Shown in pieces: positions 45,506 through 58,700 of a stretch of 64,000 nt of DNA. The position numbers were made by a program, and so were the translations under genes. The notes beneath the pieces were generated by a model. The model was not told the DNA's origin. It saw only the letters and a list, made by a program, of their open reading frames with translations, and did no database searches. Position 1 is the stretch's first letter. The number at the start of each line of letters is the position of its first letter. This DNA is from Campylorhamphus procurvoides (taxonomy: Eukaryota; Chordata; Aves; Passeriformes; Dendrocolaptidae), in contig WBMV01000282.1 in assembly GCA_013396655.1 (NCBI GenBank), positions 310,001 through 374,000 on the forward strand, written 5' to 3'.

Positions 45506-48500
45506 CTAAAACATAAAATAATTAAATACAGGAATAAGTAAATGTACTTGAGAGATGAGTCTCTAAATAAGCTTTTCAGCAGTGTAAATAAAAAAGATCT
45601 TTCAATTAATAATTGCATGTAACTTTAGTATATTTTACAATAAATTATTGTAATTAACCCAAAAAGTTTGGTTGATGAAATAGTAATTATAATAACTTTT
45701 AGGTATCATCATTCTGCTGACCTCTTTAAGGCACCATGATTTCACTTATTTACGTAGGTTTTACATATTTATTACAGTTCTAGATAATTGCATTAGATTT
45801 TGATTAATATGTACTCAAAGGGCAACATAACTAATTGCCCTTTGTGCAATACAACTGTCTTCAAATACCAAATAAATAATTGTACCTCACTGAGTAAATG
45901 CAGAGAAGGTGAAGAACATAATTTACTCCTGCCATCTGTAATCTGGCTCAAGTAGGAAAAGATGCATCAAAAGTAAAAGTAATTTTCTTAGCACAATACA
46001 ACTATCAGAAGCATGGCCATTTTTAATATTATTTAATTTAAATCACTGTATACATATTTACGCTGAAGGATAAAAATTTCAGCTGCATTTTAAGAAAACA
46101 CTGAATTTTTCACTTAGAGCAAAATTCAACCATATTATTAGCAACTAAATGAAACCACATTTTTTCTACCGAAGCATTAATCATGGTTAGTCTGTCTCTA
46201 TGAAAACAATAAAAGTTCTTTAAACTTTCATATAGATAAAAGTAACAGAACACTTATATGTAGAAATTTTTAATACTGTATTGTCTTTAATTACAGTTAA
46301 AATTGAGAACTGAGAGAGTTTGTGGTTAAGGAGGTCCCTTGTTCCAAAGGGAGGAGAAACACTCTCCTTTAGAGGTGTAAATGGGAATATGAGTACACTG
46401 AGGAAGAGCCAGTTTGGCATATTCACATACATAAACATGTGTGTCCATGTATATGTGTGTATAGGTATATACCCCAGGGACTACAGTCAAGGACAGAGAG
46501 TCCATCTCATAGATGAAGAGGACATGGAAAATTGTGTAGGGGAGCAGCTAATTTGCTCTAATTAAGTAAAGCAGACAGAACCACATATAAGTCTTTTTAA
46601 TCTTCTTCATTTAAAAAAAGTATTCTGGATAGTTTGTGCTGTTATAGCCACAAAATGTGTAAGCCTAGACATAAGAATTTAAAATGAAATCCACAACAAG
46701 ACTGAAGGTTGACACATTTCATTCACTACTTAAAAGAAAAAAAAAAAGGCACCTTAATTTTTTTATCCACTTTGAAATTATGTGCAATTAGATGTGCAGT
46801 TGCATTAGAACAGAACAAAGACTTCACAATAATACATGGACAAATAATGCATTATTAGTAATGAGTTAGTATTGAATTCAACTTGAAAGTGTATTTCATT
46901 TATTAACAGTAAAATGCATTTTGCAATTACATTGCAGCAAAACCAATTCTATATTCATAACAAGAAAACCAAGATGTTAAAAAATTGCATAATTAATTCA
47001 TCCTCCAAAATCTTAATCATGTTTTACACTAAACACATGAAGAAATCTAATCATCTCATTATCAGATATTTCTTGGTAAGTGCAACAGTAATAATTATTT
47101 TAAATTAATATCCTTCCAGATGTTTTATTTTGAGTACCACCAAATTGATACAACACATCTTTTTGTAGTTGAAGTACTTGTCTTTATAAGCCATGTCAGA
47201 AAGCTAAAATTGCTTTCCTTTAGCACAATCAACAACAGCCCATGCCATGTGTACTTCATCAGAGATGAGAAGGTAGAGGTTAAGGAAAATGTCAGTTTCA
47301 AGATACTTTTTTTTTAATTAGGACTGACAAAAAAAATCTTCATTATACTAGAGAAATGTAAGAACTCAGAAATAAAAAGATAAGAACCTCATGAAAACAT
47401 CTGACTTATTAGGTATTACTGTGAAACATGTAAAAATAACAATATTTGCTTTTCTTCCTTCAAATCATAAGCTTCAGTTTCAATCATTCCACAACTCTCT
47501 AGTGAATCACCAAATTACAGATGATTCCATTATGATCTGGCTGTGGTATAATTTTTCTTTTTTTCTGCAATCTGAAATTCTTTTCTGAGGTAAAAATAAA
47601 ATCTGTTTTATTTTTAATCAAAATAGATGCATGTGGGAAAAAGAGTTTATTATTTGCTTTTTCTCCACTAATATTTCTCAGTAAAAGAATATTTTATTAC
47701 TCACTTTCTTCATAACTCACCTAAAACTGTGATTATGGTACAGGTATGACGTTGAAAAGTGTAGGTCCATAGAGCCACACATACATAGATTAGCCTATAC
47801 CTCTTTTGTATCATATTCTATGAAACAGTTACAGTTTTGAGACAAGAAGCAGCAATGATGTCATTAGTAACTTCAACAATTTAAGAATATATTAAAAATA
47901 AAATGTTATAGCAACATGTGATAATCTTATTCTTGTAGTTCCATTATTATGATTTCTTCTTAAAAGTTTCTAGTTCAACTGAAAATTAGAGAATGCTGCA
48001 CCGTAGTGCAAATCTGACAGTAGTAAATCAGAGCTAGAAACAGCAACCACCCCATAGGACGATATTTTATGTATAGTAAAAAGTTCAACTTCGATTTAAC
48101 ATACCAAATCTGAGATGATTTAGAGCACAAACTTTGGAGTTGGTAAGGCAAACTTGCCATTTATTTAATAAATATGCTTGTCAATTGATATTGAAGACAC
48201 TTAATTCTAAGGGAATTTGTACAAATGGAGCAAGAGTAACACATAACAACAGTAAAACTAACAATATACAACATGCAAGAGACAGAAAACCAATTGGCTA
48301 TATATGTACTGTACATGTTGCAACTGTAAAAAACCCTGTATTTTTTGGAAATTCATCCTTTGCTATTTGTCTTTGACATGCAAAGTACACACACAATGTA
48401 CAATACAAAATCTACTTGAAATCCTTGCAAATATGACAGGCAAAAAAATAAGTACTCTTAGTGAAGTTTTCTGAGTCCTTGTTTAACAATCAAGTCAGAT

Positions 48501-51500
48501 TTAGTTTGATCACACTCAGAGATAGTTGGACTTGTGTTTATTATATTGACTGTTCCATTCAGAATACTGAAAAGCTGTTTTGATGATACCAGTTTAGTGT
48601 GCTGGAGCCTTTCAAAACAAAAACTGAAATTTAGGTAAGATGAGTAAACAACTTAATACATTTTAATAAACTTTACAAAAATTTTGCTTTCACTAGACAT
48701 TTAACAGTCTATGTTCATTTTTCTGAAAAAACGGCAAACCAAAGGTAGGAGGCATCCTTGAATCAGTTTAACATTAGAGCAAAACCAGAGGGTAATTCTA
48801 CATTTCAGTCTGTTGTTCATAAGAATAAACACTGCAGGGAAAACTGTGATGATTTATTACTATATTCCACATATTTTTAAATCAGACTAACATTAGAAAA
48901 TTGTGCTACTGATCTGGTTAGTGAATGCATAGGAATCAGAAGCACAGCAGTAAATAGTCTCTTTTGACTTATAAATTCAAGTCTTTTTTCCAGTTTCCCA
49001 GAGCAAGACAAAACCATCATTAATATAAATGAAATAAGATACACTGGTTTTTTTTTTGATCTATATATACATTGAGCATACTATAATATAGTTATGTATT
49101 TATTGTATTTATACAATTTTATTTATTGCACTGTCCCACAATCTTATTCAAAGCTGAAAAAAAAAATGCAGAGGGACCACAAAATATTTTTGAATGGTCA
49201 GGTATAATGCCAGGGAAGAATGCTATGAACAAAAATATTTCAACAATGATATGCCTGAGCTACAAGATTCCATAAGAGGATGATACTATCAAAAGGGGGT
49301 TCTGGAAGACAGGCACAAGAGAGAAATTTCAAAGATGCAGAATTTCATCTCAGATCATTTATCACTATAGTCTTGATCTCATATTGATCACATATTATGA
49401 GGCAAGTAATGATACCAGATATGTATCTGTACAGCTTCATAACTGAGAAGAACATCTTTAAATTAAACAGTAAGTACTATTATTTTCTTTTCCAAAATGA
49501 GACAAAATTTAGTGCCTTTACAGTAACATTTGTGCTATATATAACAGATATTAGACAACTATAATTTCCCTGATATGGACTGAAAATGTCTTTAATTTTG
49601 TTTCAGAGGATGAAAATAAACATGTCCTTAGGCACTACTATGAGGATAAAGGAATCTTGTACTTCCTCTTCCTTCATACATGTCTATAGGAAAAAATGAA
49701 TTACTATTAAAAATAAAATATGTGGACGTCTGCACTACTTTTTTCCTTAAAAAAAAAAAAATGAAAATTTGAAAGTAGCTAAACAGAAGGTAACAGTCTC
49801 TACATCCTGGTCTGTTCTTGCTATTTGTAAACTCAGAAGAAACAAACAACTTTAAATTTAAGTTATAAACTCAGAAGTAAACAATAAAAAGGCAGTGATA
49901 CTATTATCCAATATCTACAGAAAAAAAAAAAACAGATGTTCTGTTTGGAAAATAACTTTCTAAAACTATGATTTTGAAAGGACTTTTTCAAAGGAGCAGA
50001 GATCTAATTTTTAACAAATTTCAGTAGATGTATCTTCTTTCTGTGCTTCAGAATATATCATTTAGAATTCACTCCTTGGGCAAAATTGAGACCATTATCC
50101 AGCTCAGAAGTAAAATGAGGAAAAGTTTTATTGCATAGTTAATGACTACCTCAAGAACTTCCTAGAGCTTTTCAGAGAGAGCACATGCTCAGGGGGTTAT
50201 GTTCCAGACAACGGGCTGTCCAGACAATGGTTCAATATGTGTATCTAGTTCCTGATGAAATTAGCTCCCTGAGGATTTTTCAAGAAAAGTACGGTTTCAG
50301 GTGAAATATTCAGCTTTATAAAATTTCAAAACATACAAAGCAGATTGATGTGTAATAGAGATCAGTGTATGTGCTTCAGAGCTGCTTCTGAAAAGGAAGC
50401 TTAAAGATTTAAAATTGCATGCATTTTCATATGTGCATCTTTTATCCTAAATCTTCCAGTGTAAATGGAACTCTAAAAATATTTTCAGATGTATAGTAAT
50501 GTCTTAACTCCATAAAATGTGACATTTTACCAGCAAAATAATGATGAAATTTCTAAAGGTGTTATGAATCTTTTCTCCTTAGATGAGTACTTAAAAATAA
50601 AGCCAAGATACAGCTTAAAGGAGCTACTTATTAGATAATGTAAAGGAACAATTATTAATTAAAACATCCTTTCAAGAATGCAACATATCTAAGAACTGCT
50701 GCGTAACATAATAGTAGTTTAATTGGTTCTTTTGCAGTCACCGGTTACATGAAACACAATCCAAAATTAAACAGCCTTAATCTTAAGCACTTTTTGTTCT
50801 TTCAAATTTAATTTAATTTTTGAGTATCAGAGGTGATGAGACAAGTGAGAGGGGAGAAAAAAAGGAGAACGAAAACTTGGAGATTCACAGAACATTAGAG
50901 AAAACAGCCAGAGACACACAAAGCTGCAAGAAAACTACAGGAGATAAATACTCACTACTGAAATTGAAAGTTCCTTCTATATTGTTGAGTCCATTTCCTA
51001 GCGATAGGATTTGTCATATTCAAGTGTAGACATCTACAGTGCAAAGAACTATTTTTGATCTAGGCTTCTCCAAAACCAGTAAAAACCTGTCTAGAGTATC
51101 ATCTATTTCATCAAAAGGTAGATACACATACTAGATCAACCACAGCTTAGAAGTACTTATTTCTCTACCTTGACTGTAAAGGGAGATTAGGCATTTATAT
51201 ATGGATATCTACACTGAGGTCAACAGAAATATACTTGAGTCACATGAACATATTTCAGCAGTACTGTCTGAGATGCTGTAAAGCAACCAGAAGATCCACA
51301 TAACCCCGGACGATCCAGCATCTTCAGGAGAACTGTGCTGTTTCGGAAGGCAGTTAACAGAAGATGGGGTTATACCAGAGTATTATATGCCAAAGGTTGC
51401 CAGTAATCTCAATCCTACAAATAGAAGATTATGCTTTGCACAGTCACTAGTAAACATGTAGTTTCTCTTATGCAGTTCTTTAAAATGGGTTTCTGTTTAG

Positions 51501-52174
51501 TTCTGTTTTGTTTGCTGGTAGTGTTTTTCTTTTTTAACTCCAATAATAATGCTAAATGTCACTCAGTTTTCCATAAAGGTTACTCCTGCAATTAGCTATT
51601 GATGAAGTTCATTTAGAATTCTTTACTTTGGAGCAACAACAGTTGAAGAAAGGGGAAAAAAAAAAAAAAAGGTCTTTCCTTGTTCTCAGAACAAATACAG
51701 TCAAATAACAGCATGAAAAGATAATATTTTTATTTTTCATGTTATAGTTTTCTGTTTGCATAGAAGTATGACCTATATTGTGTTGACTTGCATTCACAAT
51801 AGCAGTTTTTGAGACTGATTCATCAGAGCAATACAGTATTCTACACCTTCAATATTTTCATAAAAGAAAATAACGAATGCAAATTAATCATTAAACAATT
51901 GTCCTTTACTTAAGTCACCATGTTTATTGTGTTTCCAACAATAAAAATTATTATATAACTTTTGTCTTGGGAGACCTCTAGGCAATTATTTCAGATTGGA
52001 TTTTCTAATTTCTCTCCCATAAAATATTTTAATGTTTGCAATGACTGTCTTGTTCTAACTCTAAAAATTACTAGTGGCTGTATTTAACATTAAGTTAATT
52101 TCACTTATGTTTATTAAGATACTAGAAAAGAAGATAAAACTTTTGATTTAGACACTGAAAGAAATGACTGGTTA
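45506..52174. other. AT-rich intron, no recognised element
   Basis: About 6.7 kb. I see one GC-containing hairpin at 45816-45844 and A/T runs, but no CR1 or LTR. It is the longest stretch of the window with no visible insertion. Confidence 0.5.
45816..45844. repeat. Perfect 10-bp inverted repeat, 9-nt loop
   Basis: CAAAGGGCAA at 45816-45825 is the exact reverse complement of 45835-45844. It lies about 310 bp upstream of the CUB exon acceptor in the transcript. Confidence 0.9.
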
Positions 52175-52740
52175 GTAACTGTGTTGGGCCTGGCTGAGAT
52201 GGAGTTCATTTCCCCATAACAGCCCTCAGGGTGCTGTGCTTTGCATGGGTAGCTAGAAAAGCATTGCTAAACACAAGTGTTTTGGGTACTGCTGAGCAGC
52301 GCTGGCACAGCATCAGCTCTGTCTCTAGGGCGAGATCATGGGAGGGGACACAGCCAGGCCAGCTGACTCAAACTAACCAAAAGGATATTCCATACCATAT
52401 GATGTCAGCTCAGATACAAAAGTTAAGGAAATGAAGAAAGGGAAGGCATTTAATATTTACAATGCTTGCCTTCTGGAGCAACTACTATGTGTGCTGAAGC
52501 CCTGGTTTCTGGGAAGTAGCTGAACAGTGCTTCCTGATGGGAAGTAGAGAATAAACTTTTTTTCTTTTCTCTTTGTTTGTGTGTGCACAAACTTTCACTT
52601 TTGCTTTAGTAAACTGCCTTATCGTAACCTACAATTTGGTTTCCGTCTTATTTTATCTCCCCTGTCCATCTGGGAAGGGGAATGATAAGGCATCTTGGTG
52701 GGCACCTGGCATCCAGCCAAGGTCAACACACCACAGTAAC
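52175..52740 (+). mobile_element. Complete ERVL-type solo LTR (family B) with 5-bp target duplication
   Basis: The LTR proper is 52180-52735 (556 bp). It begins TGTGTTGGGCCTGG and ends GTCAACACACCACA, so it has TG...CA termini. GTAAC occurs at 52175-52179 and again at 52736-52740, a perfect 5-bp duplication. Five-base duplications and TG...CA ends fit class III (ERVL-like) elements. Internally it carries GGAGGGGACACAGCCAGGCC and an AGAATAAACT polyadenylation-like signal near 52548. There is no internal retroviral sequence, so it is the residue of LTR-LTR recombination. Confidence 0.9.
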
Positions 52741-53504
52741 TAGCTTTAACATGGTATAGGAATGGCCTTTCTATCTAGAAGACAGGAAGAGAAGAAATGT
52801 TTCAATTTGAAAATTCTGGGCACCTCTCCAGTGCCAGTACATCAGTTATTGATCTACAAAGAAATCTATTTCTCCAGATATTATCTTGCAAAAACCCATG
52901 GTATGAATGATCCAAACATACTAGCAGCAGCAAGAAATCTACCTCAATGAAATTTATCCACAAGATACCTAATTTCTTCAGTTTTCACTGTTAACCCTAG
53001 AGGAAAAAAACAAACAAACAAACAAACACCTAAAAGCTGCTAATAATGCCTTGCCCACCCTTTCCTCATCAATTAAAAAAGAATTCTCTGGTTGCCTTCT
53101 TCATTGGTAGAAGCAAAACTAAGCAAGCAGAAGGAAATACATTCTGTTTGTAACTGAGTGTCCTCATATGCCCTCGGGATGGTTAATTGCTTTTTTGCTG
53201 AGGATATCTGAGTACTTCCCAGTAAGTAAATTATACGCATTTATATCTGATGGTACAAGCTAATGAAATGCTGCTGTCTGATTGATAGGCTTTACCTCCA
53301 TAATTTTCCACAGAATCACAGGTCCCTCCATCAAAATAATTGTGTTATTATATATTTGATTATAGAAGAATAGTTTCAGAAGGAAAATATATTTAATCCG
53401 TCATTTATTATAAAACTGAGTTATAATTTTATTTAAATTATTTATACTGGGTACAATTTTATTTAACGTTAATACTACCAATGGAGCAGCTAACCCTAGA
53501 AGAA
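52741..53504. other. AT-rich intron, nothing recognised
   Basis: Contains an (AAAC)n run at about 53007-53030 and otherwise unremarkable sequence. Confidence 0.55.
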
Positions 53505-54200
53505 AATCACCAGGAATAGTTAGCATGGCTTTACCAAGGGGAAGTCATGCTAGATCAACTTTGATAGGCTTCTATGATTAAATAACTAGCCAAGCAGATG
53601 AGAGGAAAGCACAGGATATTTTCTACCTGGGCTTCATGTAGGCCTTTGACACTGCCAAGATATTAGTAGACAAGGTGTTGATGTGTGGGTTGAACAGACA
53701 GCAAGGTGGACTGAAACCTGGATGAAAGTCTGGCTCCAGAGTGTGGTTATCAGTGGTACAAAGTCTAGTTAGAGGCCAGTAATTGGTGGTGTGCCGCAGG
53801 GGTGAATAATGGGACAAGTCCTCTTAAACATCTTTACTGGTTAGCTGGAGGATGGGGCAGAGTGTACTCTCAGTAAGTTTGCCACACTAAAATGGGGGCG
53901 GTTAATATGCCAGAGGGCCATGCTGCCATGAAGCGGAATGTCAACAGGCTGGAGAAAAGGGCCAATAAGAACCTCATGAAGTTCAGCAAACGGAAATGCA
54001 AAGTTGAGCCTCTGAGGAGGAACTACCCATATGTCAGTACACAGTGGGGGCCATCCAGCTGGGAAGCAGCTTTGCAGAATTGTACCTGTAGGCTCTGGTG
54101 GACATCAGATGGAACCATCACTGTGCCCTTGTTGCAAAGAAGGCAAACACTATCCTCAGCTGCATTAGATAAAGTATTGCCATCAATACAGCTTGCTACT
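53505..54200 (+). mobile_element. CR1 LINE RT fragment, plus orientation
   Basis: Reads AGCATGGCTTTACCAAGGGG, the CR1 GFTKG block, then a broken 'AFDTVSH' region (GGCCTTTGACACTGCC). TTGGTGGTGTGCCGCAGGGG, encoding GVPQG, follows, then RLEKRANKNLMKFSKRKCKV. These are in the right order for the core and thumb of CR1 reverse transcriptase. Several frameshifts, no 3' UTR. Confidence 0.87.
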
Positions 54201-54783
54201 TTCTAAGGAGATATGTTAGAAAAAAACCACAAAATGTTTTTGTGCTCTTTTGTTCAAATAACTTTTTTTTTTTTTTGACTTCCACAGACTGGGAGGCAAA
54301 GATGCTCTAGATAGCCTAAGAAAAATTATTACTGGCCAGGACTATTATAAACAGGTAGCAAAAGGAATAAGATGGAAAAAATTAAACTAATCTATAATAC
54401 CAAAATGAAAAAAGTCATGATTGTTCTTCCCACATAAAACTAAACTTAGTCAGAACTGAAAAAAGAAAGAATGATTATTCTTAAATAGCAGGATTATTGC
54501 AAGCATAGGAAGGGACTGAGGACTTCTAATTAACTTGCCCCTGCTTCTGTTCTTCCTTCCAGTAGTTAGTCAAAAAGTATATCCTTTCACCCAGCATAGA
54601 AGTCTGCCCTTTTTATTCCCACATAGGGTAAGCTATCTGTTCCAAAAGAAAGCAGAGAAGTCACTAATTGATGTCAGCCTAACTTAAGGGGTAGTCACAC
54701 ATCCTGAAGGAAACACAGGAATCACACTAGTGACTTCAGTCTCAGAAGACATTCCTGCAAGTATCAGTTTCAGGTTGCATTGT
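54201..54783. other. Intron, nothing recognised
   Basis: AT-rich spacer between the CR1 fragment and the solo LTR, with a short T run at about 54262-54276. Confidence 0.55.
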
Positions 54784-55736
54784 GAATGTGTATTTGATTT
54801 ACATGGTAATGTTTTGGGAGCATGAAGGGACTGCAGCGTGGCTTCTCTACAGAGAGATAGTAGCCGACCCCACGTCCGACAAAGACAGTTCCAGGTGGCT
54901 CCAAGATGGACCCACCACAGGTCAAAGCAGAGCAAATCAGGCAAGCTGGTGGCACTTCCGTGATAACTTTTTGGAGAAAGTGTAAAAAATGCTGCACAAC
55001 AACAGCTAAAGGAGACAAGTAAGAATATCTGAGAGAAACAACCACACAGACACCACGGTCAGAACAGGAAGAGTGCAAGGAGGTGCTCCAGATGCCAGAG
55101 CAGACATTTCCCTGCAGCGAGTGGAGAGGACCATTGAGGCAGGTTGTCCCCTGCAGCTCACAGAGGTCCAAGGTGGAGCAGAGATCCATCTGCAGCCTGT
55201 GCAGGACCCATGCCAAAGCAGATGGATGTGCCTGAAGGAATCTGTGATCCTGGTGAGCCCAAGGAAGAGCAGGTTTCTGGCAGGGCCCATGACCTTGTGG
55301 GAACCCATACTGGAATAGCTCTTGAAGAACTGCAGCCTGTGGAAGGACCCCATGCTGGAACAGAGGGAAAGTGTCAGGAGGAAGGAGTGACAGAGAGACC
55401 TGTTATCAACTGACTACAACCCCCGTTCCTTGTCCTCCCTGTGCTGCTCAGGGGGAGGAGGCAGAGAAGCTGTGAGAGAACTTAGCTTGGGAAGAAGGGA
55501 GGGGAAGGTGGTGTTTTAAACTTGTTCTTATTTTTTGTTATTCTACTCTATTCTGATTGGCAATAAATTTAACTAATTTCCCCAAGTTGAGTATTTTTGG
55601 CAAATGAGAGTAACAACTCAGTGATCTTGACCCATAAGCTTTTTCATTGTATTTTTCCCCCTGTCCTGTTGAAGAGCAGGTATGATAGAGCAGCCTGGTG
55701 GGCATGTGACAGCCAAGATTAGCCCACCACAGAATG
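54784..55736 (+). mobile_element. Complete ERV solo LTR (family A) with 5-bp target duplication
   Basis: The LTR is 54789-55731 (943 bp). It begins TGTATTTGATTTACATGG and ends TTAGCCCACCACA. GAATG flanks it at 54784-54788 and 55732-55736. The left third has the ATGGACCCACCACAGGTC and AAAAATGCTGCACAACAAC blocks. The middle is built from degenerate tandem units ending in GGAGCAG or GAGCAGG. The right part has GTTATCAACTGACTACAACC and GGCAATAAATTTAAC. Overlapping ORFs on both strands are by-products of the repeat units and encode nothing I recognise. No internal proviral sequence. Confidence 0.9.
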
Positions 55737-58700
55737 GTACCATGAACCTTTAAAGGAGTCCCTTCATAGAAAACAAAAAAGATACCTATTGAGCAGAACA
55801 ATTTCCTATAATGATCATTTGCAAGAGCAACCAAGTAAACTCAACCGTGTAGGAAAGTGACAAGTCTCTGCCAAAAATTTATGAAAACAATAAAAAAAGA
55901 TAGAAACATCTCAAATAGTCACAGTGCAAGCACTGGAAATTTCCTATCAAAGTCTCTTAGTCATATGCATGTCTTTTTAAAAGTTCTAGCTTGGGTGTGA
56001 ATATTCATGATAAGTACAAATAAGAAAAGATGTTTGCATTCAAAATGAAGAACTTAGGCCAATTTTAGGAACTTTAAGAAAGTCAAGCAGAACTAAAACT
56101 CAAATTTGACATTTAATTTTATCTAAAGTTTTATCCAAAGGTGAAGTTAATATATGAAATATTGGCAAGAGCTAGAATCTAGAATTGTTGATTGCTGAAA
56201 CAGAAATAATTACTCTTGTTGCAGCTATTGCAATAGGCACAAACTCACCCATTCCCATTCTGAAAGTAGATCATACTTTCAGAGTGTGAAACATCACTCC
56301 TACAGTCTCAGAAATGGCAGGAAAAAAATAGTGAAGTAAATTAAGAAAATGAACCTGTCCTTTCACAATGACAATATACCTATAGCCAAATTTCGGATGG
56401 AAGAACTTATCACTTTAAATTTGCACATACCTCTTGACTCCAAATTCTCTCATTCAACAATTTATTCTATTCCTTCACAGCCAAACCTATTAACTCCCTG
56501 TTGTAGGAACAGCAGGATTCCCTTCTGTGCTCTCACTCTGCTGAGATAATCACCACTCTGTCCACATAATTTTCTAAGAATTTTTTTTTTTAACCGTAGT
56601 ATATATGGGACTCAGATATTTTTAACTGGATAGATTTGTACATGAACAATATGAAAGAACCCCATAGCTAACACCACAAAGAAACTGAATGTGTTCTTAA
56701 TTTAACTGAAATATTTTTCCACTTTCTAGTTACATATAGGATAAAATTGCATTATATCTTACTGACAAATACAGTACCAGCTTTTTTAATTGCATGGATG
56801 AAAAATAGGATTATTGTTAAAATATGCAGTTTAGAGTGAGTTTAAGTATGCACATACTTTCTTATCCTTTCACTGTACCTGTGGTACAGCTTCCCACTAG
56901 GATTACAGAAAAACAGATTTGAGACACTTGCTTGTAAAAAGGGGTTGCAGCATGGTTTGTTCCAACAGACCTGACCAAAACAAACGAAACGAGTGCTTGA
57001 GTTCATGCTGAAGCACCCAGCCAGCTTGAGATTTATACTGTTAACATGATTAAATATGGATGACAACTTAACAGCAAGTTTAGGAAATGTTCCATTGACA
57101 GTTTCGACATGGTTAACAAAAGAACATAGCTGTGATAAATCAAATACTCAGCACTTTTCTGAATTTGTTTTTCTTATTTTTACTTGGCCTAAAAGGTAAA
57201 AAGCCTCAGAAATTAAAAGATTAATATTTTTGCAGGAAGAAAACAGGAACTTAATGACATAAGGAAAGAGGAAATGACGAATAGAATGTAAAAACTTATT
57301 AAAAAAAGACTATTTTAGTATGGAGTGATTAATGAGAACCATATCTAATATTACTTCAGTAATGGTTGCAAGCAATTACTTCAGTATAATTCTTCAGACT
57401 GGCAGAAAATATAATGTTAGCAGTTTCTCAGATATTTAGAATTATTTCAAAAGTTTTTCTTAGAAAGTAAAGGACTACAGCAGGTGGAAACAGATGTCAT
57501 TAATTTTCAGTAAGTTCCGCCATTGTGAAAAAATTCAGGTAATAGATTTCCTAATAGATAATTAACATTATTAAAAAACAAACAAACAAACAAAAACAAA
57601 AAAACAAGCAAAAACAAATAAAAAAACAAACCAAAACCAAACACAAAAAGCCCCCAAAAGCCCCTCAAAAAACAAAACCCATCAAAATGCCCAACCAAAA
57701 ATAAAAATCAACCTACCAAAAATAATAATAAATGAAAACCCCTTAAAACCAAAATCAAGATTCAAGAGTCTCCCAGCTCTCAGACATAAAACATTATTGA
57801 TTTCAAAATTATTTCAAAATGAAACAGATAAAAGGATAAAAACGTGTGAAGACTGGTAAGCTTCTGAAATCTATATTCTAAAGAAACTATTTTAAAGAAT
57901 ATACTTATGCAAGTAGTAAGTATATTTTTATGCTTGTAATACACTCAATGTAAAATTTAGAATATGATGGTGACAAACAAAATACAACATATGATCATGT
58001 AAAATTTCTTTTTTTTAAATTCCTATCGTATAAAATTATCAGAATCAGGCCTAGTTTTCGTATCCATCTAAATTTAACAATCTGCTTACATATTTAATTT
58101 TTCCTTACAAATTGGGAATAACAGCTTGATTTTTTTTTCCTAGAGGAATGTTTTCGCTTATTTTTCTCCTTCTTGATGTATGGTGATGAACAATATGTGG
58201 TGTGAATGTGGCTGAGATCTGTCAGAAAGTCTGTCATTCTAGCACTGACATTTTCCACAGTGTTTCTGTCACTGGGGACTAGAAAAAATTCAGCAAGTAT
58301 AATTCATAAGACTTGAACTCTGGTTAACTTTAGGCCTAATTCAGATTTCACTTATATTTTAGCTTATAGTTACATTTAAATTGATCATTTTGTAGCCCTT
58401 CCTCTGGAAGGGCAAAATCAAGAGTCTGGGCTTCATTAAGCCCACTAGAAATCATTATTTTCCTCTAACTATAGTTTTTCTACAGAAAGATCTAAATAAA
58501 GTAAGTCTTCTATTCTGGGATTCTCTATTCAACTTTAGAGGATGCAAACTGCTATTTGCCGTTAAGAAGGGCTTTTAGGCCACTAACAAATCAACTGTAT
58601 ATTACTATTCTCATGAAGTCATAACAGGACCTGAGAAAAAGACTGGTCTGGAGCAAGATGCACATAACTGTAAAATTCAGTCTGCAATCTGCTTTCTCTG

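Noticed and set aside
53281..53345. Possible minus-strand exon reading FDGGTCDSVENYGG followed by a GTAAAG donor
   Set aside because: No CUB or sushi spacing, weak acceptor, and the frame stops soon after. It does not supply the missing first half of the CUB domain.
54770..55413. Overlapping ORFs of up to 148 codons on both strands
   Set aside because: They coincide with the solo LTR and recur, inverted, in the copy at 61496-62254. The frames follow the repeat units rather than a known retroviral protein.
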